Assembly: GCF_011299095.1 (NCBI RefSeq)
Contig: NZ_CP049889.1
Location: forward strand, 2,150,501 to 2,214,500
Length of the DNA stretch: 64,000 nucleotides
From: Jeotgalibaca porci
GTDB taxonomy: Bacteria; Bacillota; Bacilli; Lactobacillales; Aerococcaceae
Direction of reading: 5' to 3'
The number at the start of each line of letters is the position of its first letter. The stretch's first letter is position 1. The notes beneath the pieces were generated by a model. The model worked only from the letters and a program-made list of their open reading frames with translations, was not told the DNA's origin and searched no databases. Positions 54,969 through 62,694 of the stretch are shown in pieces. A program made the translations under genes and the position numbers.

Positions 54969-56213
54969 ATGTCAGAATACAATGAAAACCAAGAATTGAA
55001 TGAAGAGGTTGGTTCAACACAAGAAAACGGCGAAATGACAATGGACGATATGCTGAATGCTTATCCACCATTGGAAGTCGGCGATACAGTGCAAGCTGAA
55101 GTTCTTGCGATTGAAGATAACCAAGCTATCGTAGGTATTAAAGGACGCGGAGTTGAAGGAGTTATCCCTTACAAAGAGCTATCTGCTAAGCCTTTTGATG
55201 AAGTAACTGAAATCTTGAACGTCGGAGACGTCGTAGAGGTTGTTGTTATCAAACAAATTAAAGACAAAGAAAACGGTAGCTTCCTACTTTCAAAACGTCG
55301 TATCGACGCTAAGGTAGTATGGAAAGATATCCAAGAAAAATTTGAAAACAACGAGTACATTGAAGCGCCGGTTAAAGACGTCGTTAAAGGTGGATTAGTC
55401 GTTGATGTAGGTGTTCGTGGATTCGTTCCAGCATCTATGGTTGAAGAATACTTTGTAGAAGATTTCTCTGATTACAAAGGTAAAACAATGAAATTTAAAA
55501 TTATTGAACTTGAACCAAGCGAAAACCGCTTGATTCTATCTCACAAAGCGGTTGCTATGGCTGATAAAGCTGCAATGAGCGAAGAAAGAATGGCAACATT
55601 GGTAGAGGGTGACACAGTAGAAGGTACTGTTGCACGTTTAACTAACTTCGGTGCTTTCGTTGACTTGGGTGGCGTAGACGGTTTGGTACATATTTCTCAA
55701 ATCGCTCACGAGCATGTAGCAACACCGGGAGATGTCTTAACAATCGGTGAAAAAGTGAATGTTAAAATCCTTTCAGTAGATCAAGAAAAAGGACGCGTTT
55801 CCTTGAGTATTAAAGATACACTGCCTGGACCATGGGAAACAATTGCAGACAAAGCACCGGTTGACTCTGTTCATAAGGGAACGGTTAAGCGTTTGACAAG
55901 CTTCGGAGCATTTGTTGAAGTATTCCCAGGTGTAGAGGGACTTGTTCACATTTCTCAAATCTCACACCAACATATTGCGACACCACATGAAATGTTGCAA
56001 GAAGGACAAGAGATTGAAGTTAAAGTTTTAGATGTGAAGCCTGAAGAACACCGTCTATCACTAAGCATCAAAGCATTGCAAGAAAAAGGCAATGATGTAC
56101 CAGTAGAAGAAGATTATACTGATTCTTACCAAGCAGACAATGAAGATGATTCATCGTTTACACTTGGAGATGTCTTAGGTGACAAATTAAAAGAATTGCA
56201 AGATAACGAATAA
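54969..56213 (+). CDS. rpsA: ribosomal protein S1 homologue (four S1 domains)
   Basis: A 414-residue RNA-binding protein with four S1 repeats (about 35-110, 125-190, 205-275, 290-360). The last two contain the highly conserved LTNFGAFVDLGGVDGLVHISQI and LTSFGAFVEVFPGVEGLVHISQI. It is the short form of S1 used by Firmicutes, lacking two of the six domains of proteobacterial S1. ATG 54969 follows GGGGAGG; an in-frame start 16 codons earlier has no ribosome-binding site. Acidic tail at the C-terminus. Confidence 0.94.
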   Translation: MSEYNENQELNEEVGSTQENGEMTMDDMLNAYPPLEVGDTVQAEVLAIEDNQAIVGIKGRGVEGVIPYKELSAKPFDEVTEILNVGDVVEVVVIKQIKDKENGSFLLSKRRIDAKVVWKDIQEKFENNEYIEAPVKDVVKGGLVVDVGVRGFVPASMVEEYFVEDFSDYKGKTMKFKIIELEPSENRLILSHKAVAMADKAAMSEERMATLVEGDTVEGTVARLTNFGAFVDLGGVDGLVHISQIAHEHVATPGDVLTIGEKVNVKILSVDQEKGRVSLSIKDTLPGPWETIADKAPVDSVHKGTVKRLTSFGAFVEVFPGVEGLVHISQISHQHIATPHEMLQEGQEIEVKVLDVKPEEHRLSLSIKALQEKGNDVPVEEDYTDSYQADNEDDSSFTLGDVLGDKLKELQDNE

Positions 56214-56227
56214 CCATATAATATTAC

Positions 56228-56262
56228 AAAAGGGGCGGAGACTTTTGTCTCTGTCCTTTTTG
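56228..56262 (+). terminator. rho-independent terminator of rpsA
   Basis: AAAAGG-GGCGGAGAC pairs with GTCTCTGTCCTTTT around TTTT (56229-56261). Confidence 0.85.
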
Positions 56263-56299
56263 GGTGAAATAAAATAGAAATTTTGAGGGAGTGATGAAA

Positions 56300-57613
56300 A
56301 TGCCAAATCCTGTTTTAGCAATCGTCGGAAGACCAAACGTTGGAAAATCAACCATTTTTAATCGATTGGCGGGAGAACGGATTTCCATCGTCGAAGATAT
56401 TCCCGGAGTGACACGTGATCGTATTTACGCACAGGGCGAATGGATGGGAAGAACATTCGATATTATCGACACGGGTGGTATTGATATCCAAGATGAACCA
56501 TTTATGTCACAAATTAAACTTCAAGCGCAAGTTGCGATTGAAGAGGCTGATGTTATTTTATTTATTACAAGCGTAAGAGAAGGCGTAACAGATGCTGATG
56601 AGCACGTTGCGCGTCTCTTGTATCGCTCAGGGAAGCCAGTCATATTAGCAGTTAACAAGGCAGATAATCCAGAAATGCGTGCGGATGTATTCGACTTTTA
56701 TAGTTTAGGTTTAGGGCAACCGTATCCATTGTCAGGAAGTCACGGACTAGGTCTAGGTGATATGTTGGATGCAGTAATTGCAGAGTTTCCATCGAGTGAC
56801 GAGTTGGCCGAAGAAGAAGACATCATCAAATTCTGTCTAATCGGTCGTCCAAACGTAGGTAAATCATCTCTGGTTAACGCTATTTTAGGTGAAGAACGTG
56901 TAATAGTATCTGAAATCGCTGGAACAACACGTGACGCGGTAGATACATCATTTGAAGATGACGAAGGCACGCGATTCCGTATGATTGATACAGCCGGAAT
57001 CCGTAAAAAAGGGAAAGTCAGCGAGAGTACTGAAAAGTTCAGCGTTATGCGTTCATTGCGAGCGATTGACCGTTCTGATGTAGTCTTGATGGTATTGAAT
57101 GCTGAAGAAGGTATTCAAGAACAAGATAAGAAAGTTGCCGGTTATGCCCATGAAGCGGGTAAAGGTATCCTGATTATCGTTAATAAATGGGATAAACTTG
57201 AAAAAGATAATAACACGATGAAAGAATTCGAAACTGAAATCAGAGATGAATTCCAATATCTTTCCTATGCGCCAATTCTATATGTGTCGGCAATTACGAA
57301 ACAACGCCTTTCTCATATTCCAGACAAGATTAAAGATATTAATGCTTCGCAAACGCGTCGTATTTCTTCATCATTATTAAATGATGTCTTGATGGATGCG
57401 ATTGCGCGTAACCCTACACCTACAGATAAAGGTAGAAGGTTGAAGATTTCGTATGCGACCCAAGTTGCAGTCAAACCACCTACATTTGTTTTGTTCGTAA
57501 ATGAACCAGAACTTTTACATTTCTCTTATGAGCGGTATATTGAAAATCAAATTCGTAAAAACTTCGAATTTGATGGAACACCGTTCAGAGTGATTGCACG
57601 TCAGAAAAAATAA
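56300..57613 (+). CDS. der: ribosome biogenesis GTPase Der
   Basis: A 437-residue tandem GTPase for 50S assembly. The first G domain has GRPNVGKST (10-18), DTGG and NKAD; the second has GRPNVGKSS (about 184), DTAG and NKWD. A C-terminal KH-like domain follows (about 350-437). ATG 56300 gives the standard [10 protein letters not shown] beginning with GAGGGAG nine bases upstream; an ATG two codons earlier is too close to it. No clear terminator before hup. Confidence 0.96.
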   Translation: MPNPVLAIVGRPNVGKSTIFNRLAGERISIVEDIPGVTRDRIYAQGEWMGRTFDIIDTGGIDIQDEPFMSQIKLQAQVAIEEADVILFITSVREGVTDADEHVARLLYRSGKPVILAVNKADNPEMRADVFDFYSLGLGQPYPLSGSHGLGLGDMLDAVIAEFPSSDELAEEEDIIKFCLIGRPNVGKSSLVNAILGEERVIVSEIAGTTRDAVDTSFEDDEGTRFRMIDTAGIRKKGKVSESTEKFSVMRSLRAIDRSDVVLMVLNAEEGIQEQDKKVAGYAHEAGKGILIIVNKWDKLEKDNNTMKEFETEIRDEFQYLSYAPILYVSAITKQRLSHIPDKIKDINASQTRRISSSLLNDVLMDAIARNPTPTDKGRRLKISYATQVAVKPPTFVLFVNEPELLHFSYERYIENQIRKNFEFDGTPFRVIARQKK

Positions 57614-57804
57614 AGACGATAAAATAGTGGGAAACAGCCGATAATCGTTGCAGTGATAGGATTTCTATGATATTCTTTATAAGAAATCACCTGAAAAAAT
57701 GGTATTTCACTTCACTATTTTTGGACCACTCAAAAGTAGTTAACATGTTGTTACAAAATAAGAACATGGAATCTTCTTTTTTTGGCAGGAGGTGAAAAGA
57801 CAAT

Positions 57805-58083
57805 ATGGCAAATAAAGCAGAATTGATCGAAAAAGTTGCTGGAAAAACAAACCTTACAAAAAAGGAAGTTACAGCTACTGTAGATGCATTGTTTGAAGTA
57901 ATTCAAGAAACTTTAGCAAGCGGTGAAAAAGTTCAAGTTATCGGATTTGGTAACTTTGAAGTTCGTGAGCGCGCTGCTCGTAAAGGACGTAACCCACAAA
58001 CAGGTGAAGAAATCCAAATCGAAGCAAGCAAAGTTCCTGCATTCAAACCAGGTAAAGCATTGAAAGATGCAGTTAAGAACTAA
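57805..58083 (+). CDS. hup: DNA-binding protein HU
   Basis: A 92-residue nucleoid protein, full length, opening [20 protein letters not shown]. The signature [21 protein letters not shown] forms the DNA-binding arm. AGGAGGTGAAAAG precedes the ATG. The 190-base upstream gap contains a short hairpin (GATTTCT/AGAAATC, about 57660-57687) and is likely to hold the promoter. The gene order der-hup-ypiA is common in Lactobacillales. Codon choice suggests very high expression. Confidence 0.97.
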   Translation: MANKAELIEKVAGKTNLTKKEVTATVDALFEVIQETLASGEKVQVIGFGNFEVRERAARKGRNPQTGEEIQIEASKVPAFKPGKALKDAVKN

Positions 58084-58092
58084 TTAATTAGA

Positions 58093-58124
58093 GGCCGCGG
58101 ATCTTGTATCCGAGGCTTTTTTTT
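58093..58124 (+). terminator. rho-independent terminator of hup
   Basis: GCC-CGGAT pairs with ATCCG-GGC, one mismatch, followed by TTTTTTTT. Confidence 0.8.
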
Positions 58125-58140
58125 ACGCATATTTTTAAAA

Positions 58141-58320
58141 AGTGGGGGTAGCTACCGGCATACAGGAAAAGACGAAGGGCTGAAAGCCGGTAAAAGGGAG
58201 AAACTACCGTCTTTCAGGAGGGAATGAAAAGCTGAAAGCCGGTAAAAGGGACAAAACACCGGCTTTCAGGAAGTTAAAAAGTACCGAACGCCGGTATAAA
58301 GAGTCAAACACTATCCCACC
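58141..58320. repeat. 52-bp tandem palindromic repeat array
   Basis: The gene-free stretch 58125-58462 holds about 3.3 copies of a 52-bp unit. GCCGGT recurs at 58186, 58238 and 58290, and ACCG at 58154, 58206 and 58258, exactly 52 apart. The best unit (58232-58283) has the inverted repeat CTGAAAGCCGGT...ACCGGCTTTCAG; the unit before differs by a few bases and the outer copies are decayed. Each unit can fold as a hairpin with about a 12-bp stem. Homology runs through the whole unit, so it is not a CRISPR. The function is unknown. Confidence 0.8.
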
Positions 58321-58375
58321 CTTTATCGCATAGATTTTAATAAGTTGAAGGATTATCTCCAAAAACAGAAATGTA

Positions 58376-58406
58376 GCTCTTTGTTAAGTTCAGGAATATA
58401 AAGAGC
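58376..58406. other. inverted repeat before ypiA
   Basis: GCTCTTT (58376-58382) and AAAGAGC (58400-58406) form a perfect 7-bp inverted repeat 57 bases upstream of ypiA. It could be an operator or a leader hairpin; neither is proven. Confidence 0.35.
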
Positions 58407-58462
58407 GTGGTTATGAAGATTATGTTAAAATGGAAACAGATATAATAAGTAGGTGGAAGACA

Positions 58463-59734
58463 ATGAATAGTAAAGCACAAAAGATGTTCGAAGCTATTAG
58501 AGATAATGAGCTGGAAATTGCACAAGTATTTTTTAATGAGTCACTAGAGCTTGCTATGGAAGAAGGCGACCTTGAGGGACTATCTGAATTCGCGGAAGCC
58601 CTACATCATGCGGGTTTTCTAAGTGAAGCAACGACAACCTATCAGTTGTTAAAACAATTGGCGCCCCAATATGAAGAATGGGATCTATACATGGCCGAGA
58701 TAGCAATTGATAATGATCAAATTTCAGAAGGGATTGATCTATTACTTCAATTCGATTCGAAGAGTGAATTGTATCCAAATGTTCTCTTGGTTCTGGCTGA
58801 TGCGTATCAAAGTTTAGGTCTTTATGAAGTAAGTGAACAAAAAATACGTGAAGCAATGTCCTTACTTCCGGATGAACCAGTTCTAAAGTATGCTTTGGCG
58901 AAACTTTTTTATACAATCGGCAGCTTTAAGAAAGCGATACCGTTGTATGAGGAATTATTTGAAATAGAGGAAGAAATGCCATGGGAAGACAATATTGTGA
59001 TGCAGTTAGCGGAATGCTACCACGGTATTGGTGAGTTTGAAGAAGGTATATACTATTTGGAGCAGTTACAAACCTCTGATCACAGTTCGGATAGTTTGTT
59101 CCAATTAGGTTTTGCGTATTTGCAAACGCAAGCTTACGGACGGGCCATTCAAATTTTTGAAGAGTTATTGGAAAAAGATCCTGATTATCTGAGTGTTTAC
59201 TTGTACCTGGCACAAGCTTTGGAAGCTGATCAACGCCTGCCGGAAGCTTTGGAAAAGATGTTGTTGGGCGTAAAAGAAAATCCTTTCCAAGCTGAGTTTT
59301 ATCTGGCGGCTGCGCAATTGTATCGTAAGTTGAAGCAAACGGAAGCAGCTGAAGCGTTACTCGACAGTGCACTTGAATTTGAACCTGAGTTCGTTGAAGC
59401 GGTACTTCTGAAAGTGGACATGGCAATGGATGGAGAGCGTTATGATGAAGTTGTAGCGTACTTGGAATCAAACCCTGACAACGTTAATCAACCGTATTAC
59501 CAATGGCGTTTAGCACGCGCTTATAATGAGTTGGAAGAATTCGAGAAAGCCAACGACTATTACAAAAAAGCGTATCATTATTTCGTTGATAATTTAGATT
59601 TCTTAGAAAACTACAGCGAATTTCTTCAAGAAGAAGGGAATCTTGACATGCTTAAAGAAGTAGTGGAACAAGCACTGTTAATAGATTCAAACAACCAGTA
59701 TTTTATGGATATTATGATCAATCGATTAAGTTAG
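58463..59734 (+). CDS. ypiA: TPR-repeat protein YpiA
   Basis: A 423-residue acidic soluble protein, the same length as Bacillus YpiA, made almost wholly of tetratricopeptide repeats (for example DLEGLSEFAEALHHAGFLSEA, LYEVSEQKIREAMSLLPDEP, and AYGRAIQIFEELLEKDPDYL). It is likely a scaffold for protein contacts, with unknown partners. ATG 58463 follows TAGGTGG. It is followed by ypiB, as in Bacillus. A long open frame on the opposite strand (58926-59471) is a shadow. Confidence 0.9.
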   Translation: MNSKAQKMFEAIRDNELEIAQVFFNESLELAMEEGDLEGLSEFAEALHHAGFLSEATTTYQLLKQLAPQYEEWDLYMAEIAIDNDQISEGIDLLLQFDSKSELYPNVLLVLADAYQSLGLYEVSEQKIREAMSLLPDEPVLKYALAKLFYTIGSFKKAIPLYEELFEIEEEMPWEDNIVMQLAECYHGIGEFEEGIYYLEQLQTSDHSSDSLFQLGFAYLQTQAYGRAIQIFEELLEKDPDYLSVYLYLAQALEADQRLPEALEKMLLGVKENPFQAEFYLAAAQLYRKLKQTEAAEALLDSALEFEPEFVEAVLLKVDMAMDGERYDEVVAYLESNPDNVNQPYYQWRLARAYNELEEFEKANDYYKKAYHYFVDNLDFLENYSEFLQEEGNLDMLKEVVEQALLIDSNNQYFMDIMINRLS

Positions 59735-59760
59735 TTCATCTTGTAAAAGGGGGTGGGGAC

Positions 59761-60312
59761 ATGATTCGACCTTCGCTTGAGGAAAAGAAAAAATTCCTGA
59801 CGTGGTTTATTCAGAATTATCAACTTAAAAGACGGGAATCTTTATGGATATTGAACTACTTGCTAAACCATGAGCTCCTGCTTAAAAATGTTCATTTTGT
59901 TGAGAATATTGCTCTGACTAATCGTGGCATGGGACTTTCCAGTGTTGACAGCGACCAAGAACCATTTGTTTATTACAAAGAAGGCAAGCGTTTTGATGAT
60001 CCTGAACAAGCATTTCATGATTTACGTCTTAATTGGAAGGAAGACTTCTACTTAGAACTTTATTTTGATGGTGCATACCAAACTTTGAGTTCATACGGTA
60101 TTCTCGAAAAGAATCCGAATGAAACAGAAGAAACAGCTTTTACAAAAGAAACAAAGAAATCAGTAGAGGAATCTTTAGTAAGACTGGGTTGGCAACAAAG
60201 AAAGAGCCACTTACTCACGTTAATTGATCAATCCTTGACTGATAAAGACGAAGAAAAATTCAATAAGTATACTGAAGAATTAAAAGCAATCGACGAAAAA
60301 AATATGATTTGA
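59761..60312 (+). CDS. ypiB: UPF0302 family protein YpiB
   Basis: A 183-residue soluble protein of the UPF0302/YpiB family. The opening EEKKKFLTWFIQNYQLKRRESLWILNYLLNH and the block LTNRGMGLSSVDSDQEPFVYYK match it; the C-terminal IDEALE-like helix is also present (QSLTDKDEEKFNKYTEEL). In Bacillus it pairs with YpiF in respiratory complex expression, but a role here is unknown. AAAGGGGG-type site precedes the ATG. It follows ypiA by 26 bases. Confidence 0.88.
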   Translation: MIRPSLEEKKKFLTWFIQNYQLKRRESLWILNYLLNHELLLKNVHFVENIALTNRGMGLSSVDSDQEPFVYYKEGKRFDDPEQAFHDLRLNWKEDFYLELYFDGAYQTLSSYGILEKNPNETEETAFTKETKKSVEESLVRLGWQQRKSHLLTLIDQSLTDKDEEKFNKYTEELKAIDEKNMI

Positions 60313-60328
60313 ATTACCGCAGTGGGTA

Positions 60329-61921
60329 ATGGAATGGATTAAAATGATTAATGTAAAGCAAATACCAGAATTTAATAAAGCTCTTCCGCTGATAGAGACC
60401 ATTGAAGACGCGGGATATGAAGCTTACTTTGTCGGAGGTGGCGTGAGAGATACGCTCCTGAATCTATCAATTTCAGATGTCGATATTGCCAGCAGTGCGA
60501 CACCTGATGAAATTCAGCGTATTTTTCCAATAACTTTTGATGTTGGCATTAAACATGGAACGGTTATGGTTTTGAATGATAAAGAAACATACGAAATAAC
60601 CACATTTAGAACTGAATCGAAATATGAAAAATTTAGACGTCCAGAAAAAGTGGACTATGTCCGAAGTCTGCAAGAAGATTTGAAACGACGTGACTTTACG
60701 ATTAACGCTATCGCGCTTAGTCGGACAGGTGTTATTAAGGATCCCTTTGATGGACAAGAGGATATAAAAGCAAAGTTGATTCGTGCAGTGGGAAATCCGG
60801 TTGAACGATTTAGAGAAGATGCCTTACGTATGATGCGCGCGGCTCGTTTTGTCAGTCAACTTGGATTTGAAATTGAAGCGGAGACGAAAGAAGCAGTTGT
60901 TGATTATCACCCCTTACTTTCCAAAATTGCTATCGAACGCGTTCGCGAAGAATTTGTAAAGTTACTGATGGGGCGCAACCGCAAAGGTGGCCTTAAGTTT
61001 TTTGTTGAAACCCGTCTCTTTCATATGTGTCCCGGCTTTCAAAATAAGCATGAGGAATTGATAGATTTAGCACTTTTTCCAATGCAATTTAAGACATCGT
61101 TATCTGCGTGGACGACTCTTCTTTATTTCTTCTCTGTTCCACAAGAAAATGTAGATAGCTTCTTACGTGGTTGGAAACTGTCTAATAATGAAATCAGTAA
61201 TATTCAAAAAGCTTATCGTGCACTAATCATAAGATTTGATAAATTTTGGGATTATCCATTATTATTTGAGACAGGAATCGAAATTGCAACTGAAATCGAA
61301 GAGCTAATCACCGGTTTTGGTTTCACAAATGATAGTAATCGTTTGCTGGCCCTCGATAAAACAATGCCAATTCACAGAATTCAAGACATGGCTATTAACG
61401 GTAAAGAAGTAATGGCTCTCTTGGATACGCATCGCGGCGGTCCTTACTTAGGGGAGATTCTTGCAGATGTTAAACAACGTATTCTCACTGAAAGACTTGA
61501 AAATAACAAAGCAGTCATTAGTGAATTTATTGATAAGAGGAGATTAATTTACTTGGATGAAGTAATGATGAAATCTTATACTGTCACAGAAGAAGAAACT
61601 GCTGAGCATGTTGGATCGGGTGATTTAGCGGTTCTATCCTCGCCCAGTTTAATTGCGTATATGGAAAACTGCTGCAAGGAAATGATGAAGGATTTGCTGA
61701 ATGAAGGCGAAACTTCTGTCGGGACCTTCGTTACGATGAAGCACAGTGCACCATCTAAAGTTGGAGCAGTTATTGTAATCGAGGCACGTATTAAGGAACT
61801 AAGCGGCAGTAAATATTCATTTTCAATAGTTGCTAAAGATTCCGATGAAATAATTGCACAAGGCGAACACACACGTGTCATTGTAAAGTCAGAACGGTTT
61901 ATGAAAAATGTTACAAAGTGA
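60329..61921 (+). CDS. cca: CCA-adding enzyme fused in frame to a hotdog (FlK-like) thioesterase domain
   Basis: The first 408 residues are a normal class II tRNA nucleotidyltransferase: FVGGGVRD (35-41), catalytic DVD (50-52), RRDFTINAIA and EDALRMMRAARF. This part adds or repairs CCA ends of tRNA. Without a stop, the frame continues as about 120 residues of an FlK-like hotdog thioesterase (SYTVTEEETAEHVGSGDLAVLSSPSL, then GETSVGTFVTMKHSAPSKVGA). At the junction AGAGGAG stands ten bases before TTG 61553, so the domain may also be made alone. ATG 60329 is used; ATG 60344 is an alternative, and neither has a strong ribosome-binding site. Confidence 0.88.
   Translation: MEWIKMINVKQIPEFNKALPLIETIEDAGYEAYFVGGGVRDTLLNLSISDVDIASSATPDEIQRIFPITFDVGIKHGTVMVLNDKETYEITTFRTESKYEKFRRPEKVDYVRSLQEDLKRRDFTINAIALSRTGVIKDPFDGQEDIKAKLIRAVGNPVERFREDALRMMRAARFVSQLGFEIEAETKEAVVDYHPLLSKIAIERVREEFVKLLMGRNRKGGLKFFVETRLFHMCPGFQNKHEELIDLALFPMQFKTSLSAWTTLLYFFSVPQENVDSFLRGWKLSNNEISNIQKAYRALIIRFDKFWDYPLLFETGIEIATEIEELITGFGFTNDSNRLLALDKTMPIHRIQDMAINGKEVMALLDTHRGGPYLGEILADVKQRILTERLENNKAVISEFIDKRRLIYLDEVMMKSYTVTEEETAEHVGSGDLAVLSSPSLIAYMENCCKEMMKDLLNEGETSVGTFVTMKHSAPSKVGAVIVIEARIKELSGSKYSFSIVAKDSDEIIAQGEHTRVIVKSERFMKNVTK
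61541..61570 (+). promoter_or_regulatory. internal ribosome-binding site at the cca/thioesterase junction
   Basis: AGAGGAG (61536-61542) followed ten bases later by TTG 61553 and later ATG codons 61565 and 61568, all in the cca frame. This is what one would expect of the start of a formerly separate thioesterase gene of about 118-122 codons. Confidence 0.55.
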
Positions 61922-61973
61922 AATAGTAAGCTGTTCGTTAATTCTACAAGAATCTTTAATTTATTATTGCTTT

Positions 61974-62001
61974 TTGTTTCCATTTCAATGCAAAGTATGA
62001 T
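61974..62001 (+). promoter_or_regulatory. candidate sigma-A promoter of the 62037 gene
   Basis: TTGTTT (61974-61979), 16 bases, TATGAT (61996-62001), 35 bases before the start codon. Confidence 0.5.
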
Positions 62002-62036
62002 AAAATATTCACAAGCTATCAAATAGGAGTGATAAT

Positions 62037-62507
62037 ATGAAAAAAGTAATGGCGCATTTAAAAATTATTTTCCGAAATGGTGAAACCTGGACAATTAACC
62101 GGGAGCATATCGGAGATTTATGGATAAAGCAAGTAACGACAAGCTATGGTAGAATTGGCAACAGCGAATTTCAAGAGATTCACCCGTGTGAATCATTGCG
62201 TATCGAGCTCTCGCAAGAAGCTGATCACGTGCATTCAAGTGACATCAACCTAGGTGGAATTGAAGCAGGTATGTTCGACCGTGTTGCGAAATATCAAGAT
62301 ATCGAAATGATGGATATTATGTATCATGATGAAGATCATCCGAAGTCAGATACAATCGTTCAAAGTGACCGTATTTACTTCCCATATAAAGCTTTAGACA
62401 TAGATGGCAATGACAATGAATACCAATCATCTAAAGTCGTTAAAGATAAGTTGTATATTGTAGTAGATCCAAACCATACAGTAGACGATATTTATCCTGA
62501 TAAATAA
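62037..62507 (+). CDS. hypothetical protein, acidic, 156 residues
   Basis: I do not recognise this family. It is soluble, acidic and rich in Asp/Glu/His, with no signal peptide or membrane segment. Visible blocks are MAHLKIIFRNGETWTINREH, then DIEMMDIMYHDEDHP, and DKLYIVVDPNHTVDDIYPD. The spaced His/Asp could bind metal, but no known site is matched. AGGAGTGATAAT and a likely own promoter and terminator mark it as a real, separately transcribed gene. It lies between cca and dinG. Confidence 0.75.
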   Translation: MKKVMAHLKIIFRNGETWTINREHIGDLWIKQVTTSYGRIGNSEFQEIHPCESLRIELSQEADHVHSSDINLGGIEAGMFDRVAKYQDIEMMDIMYHDEDHPKSDTIVQSDRIYFPYKALDIDGNDNEYQSSKVVKDKLYIVVDPNHTVDDIYPDK

Positions 62508-62517
62508 TAATCTAAAT

Positions 62518-62553
62518 AGTAAAGGGCTGGGACATTTGTCTCAGCCCTTTACT
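62518..62553 (+). terminator. rho-independent terminator of the hypothetical gene
   Basis: AGTAAAGGGCTGGGAC (62518-62533) pairs with GTCTCAGCCCTTTACT (62538-62553), one G-U pair; it is almost the same stem as the recA terminator. Confidence 0.9.
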
Positions 62554-62694
62554 ATTTGTGTTGCAGCCGAAGTATGAGTAAAAGGCATTCTCTTTTCCTG
62601 GAATAACTTGTTTGAACCCCTACTAATATAGGTCTTTATCTAGTAAAATATATAGAGTGACAGGAATGTAGTGTAGAATCGGGGTATTATCCAA

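Noticed and set aside
58141-58320. Regular 52-base spacing suggested a CRISPR array
   Set aside because: Homology extends over the complete unit; there are no unique spacers, and no cas genes are in the window.
58926-59471. Open frame of 181 codons on the minus strand inside ypiA
   Set aside because: No ribosome-binding site, atypical composition, and it lies fully opposite a strongly conserved TPR gene.
61576-62022. Open frame of 148 codons on the minus strand across the end of cca
   Set aside because: It is antisense to the thioesterase domain and promoter region, with no family resemblance.
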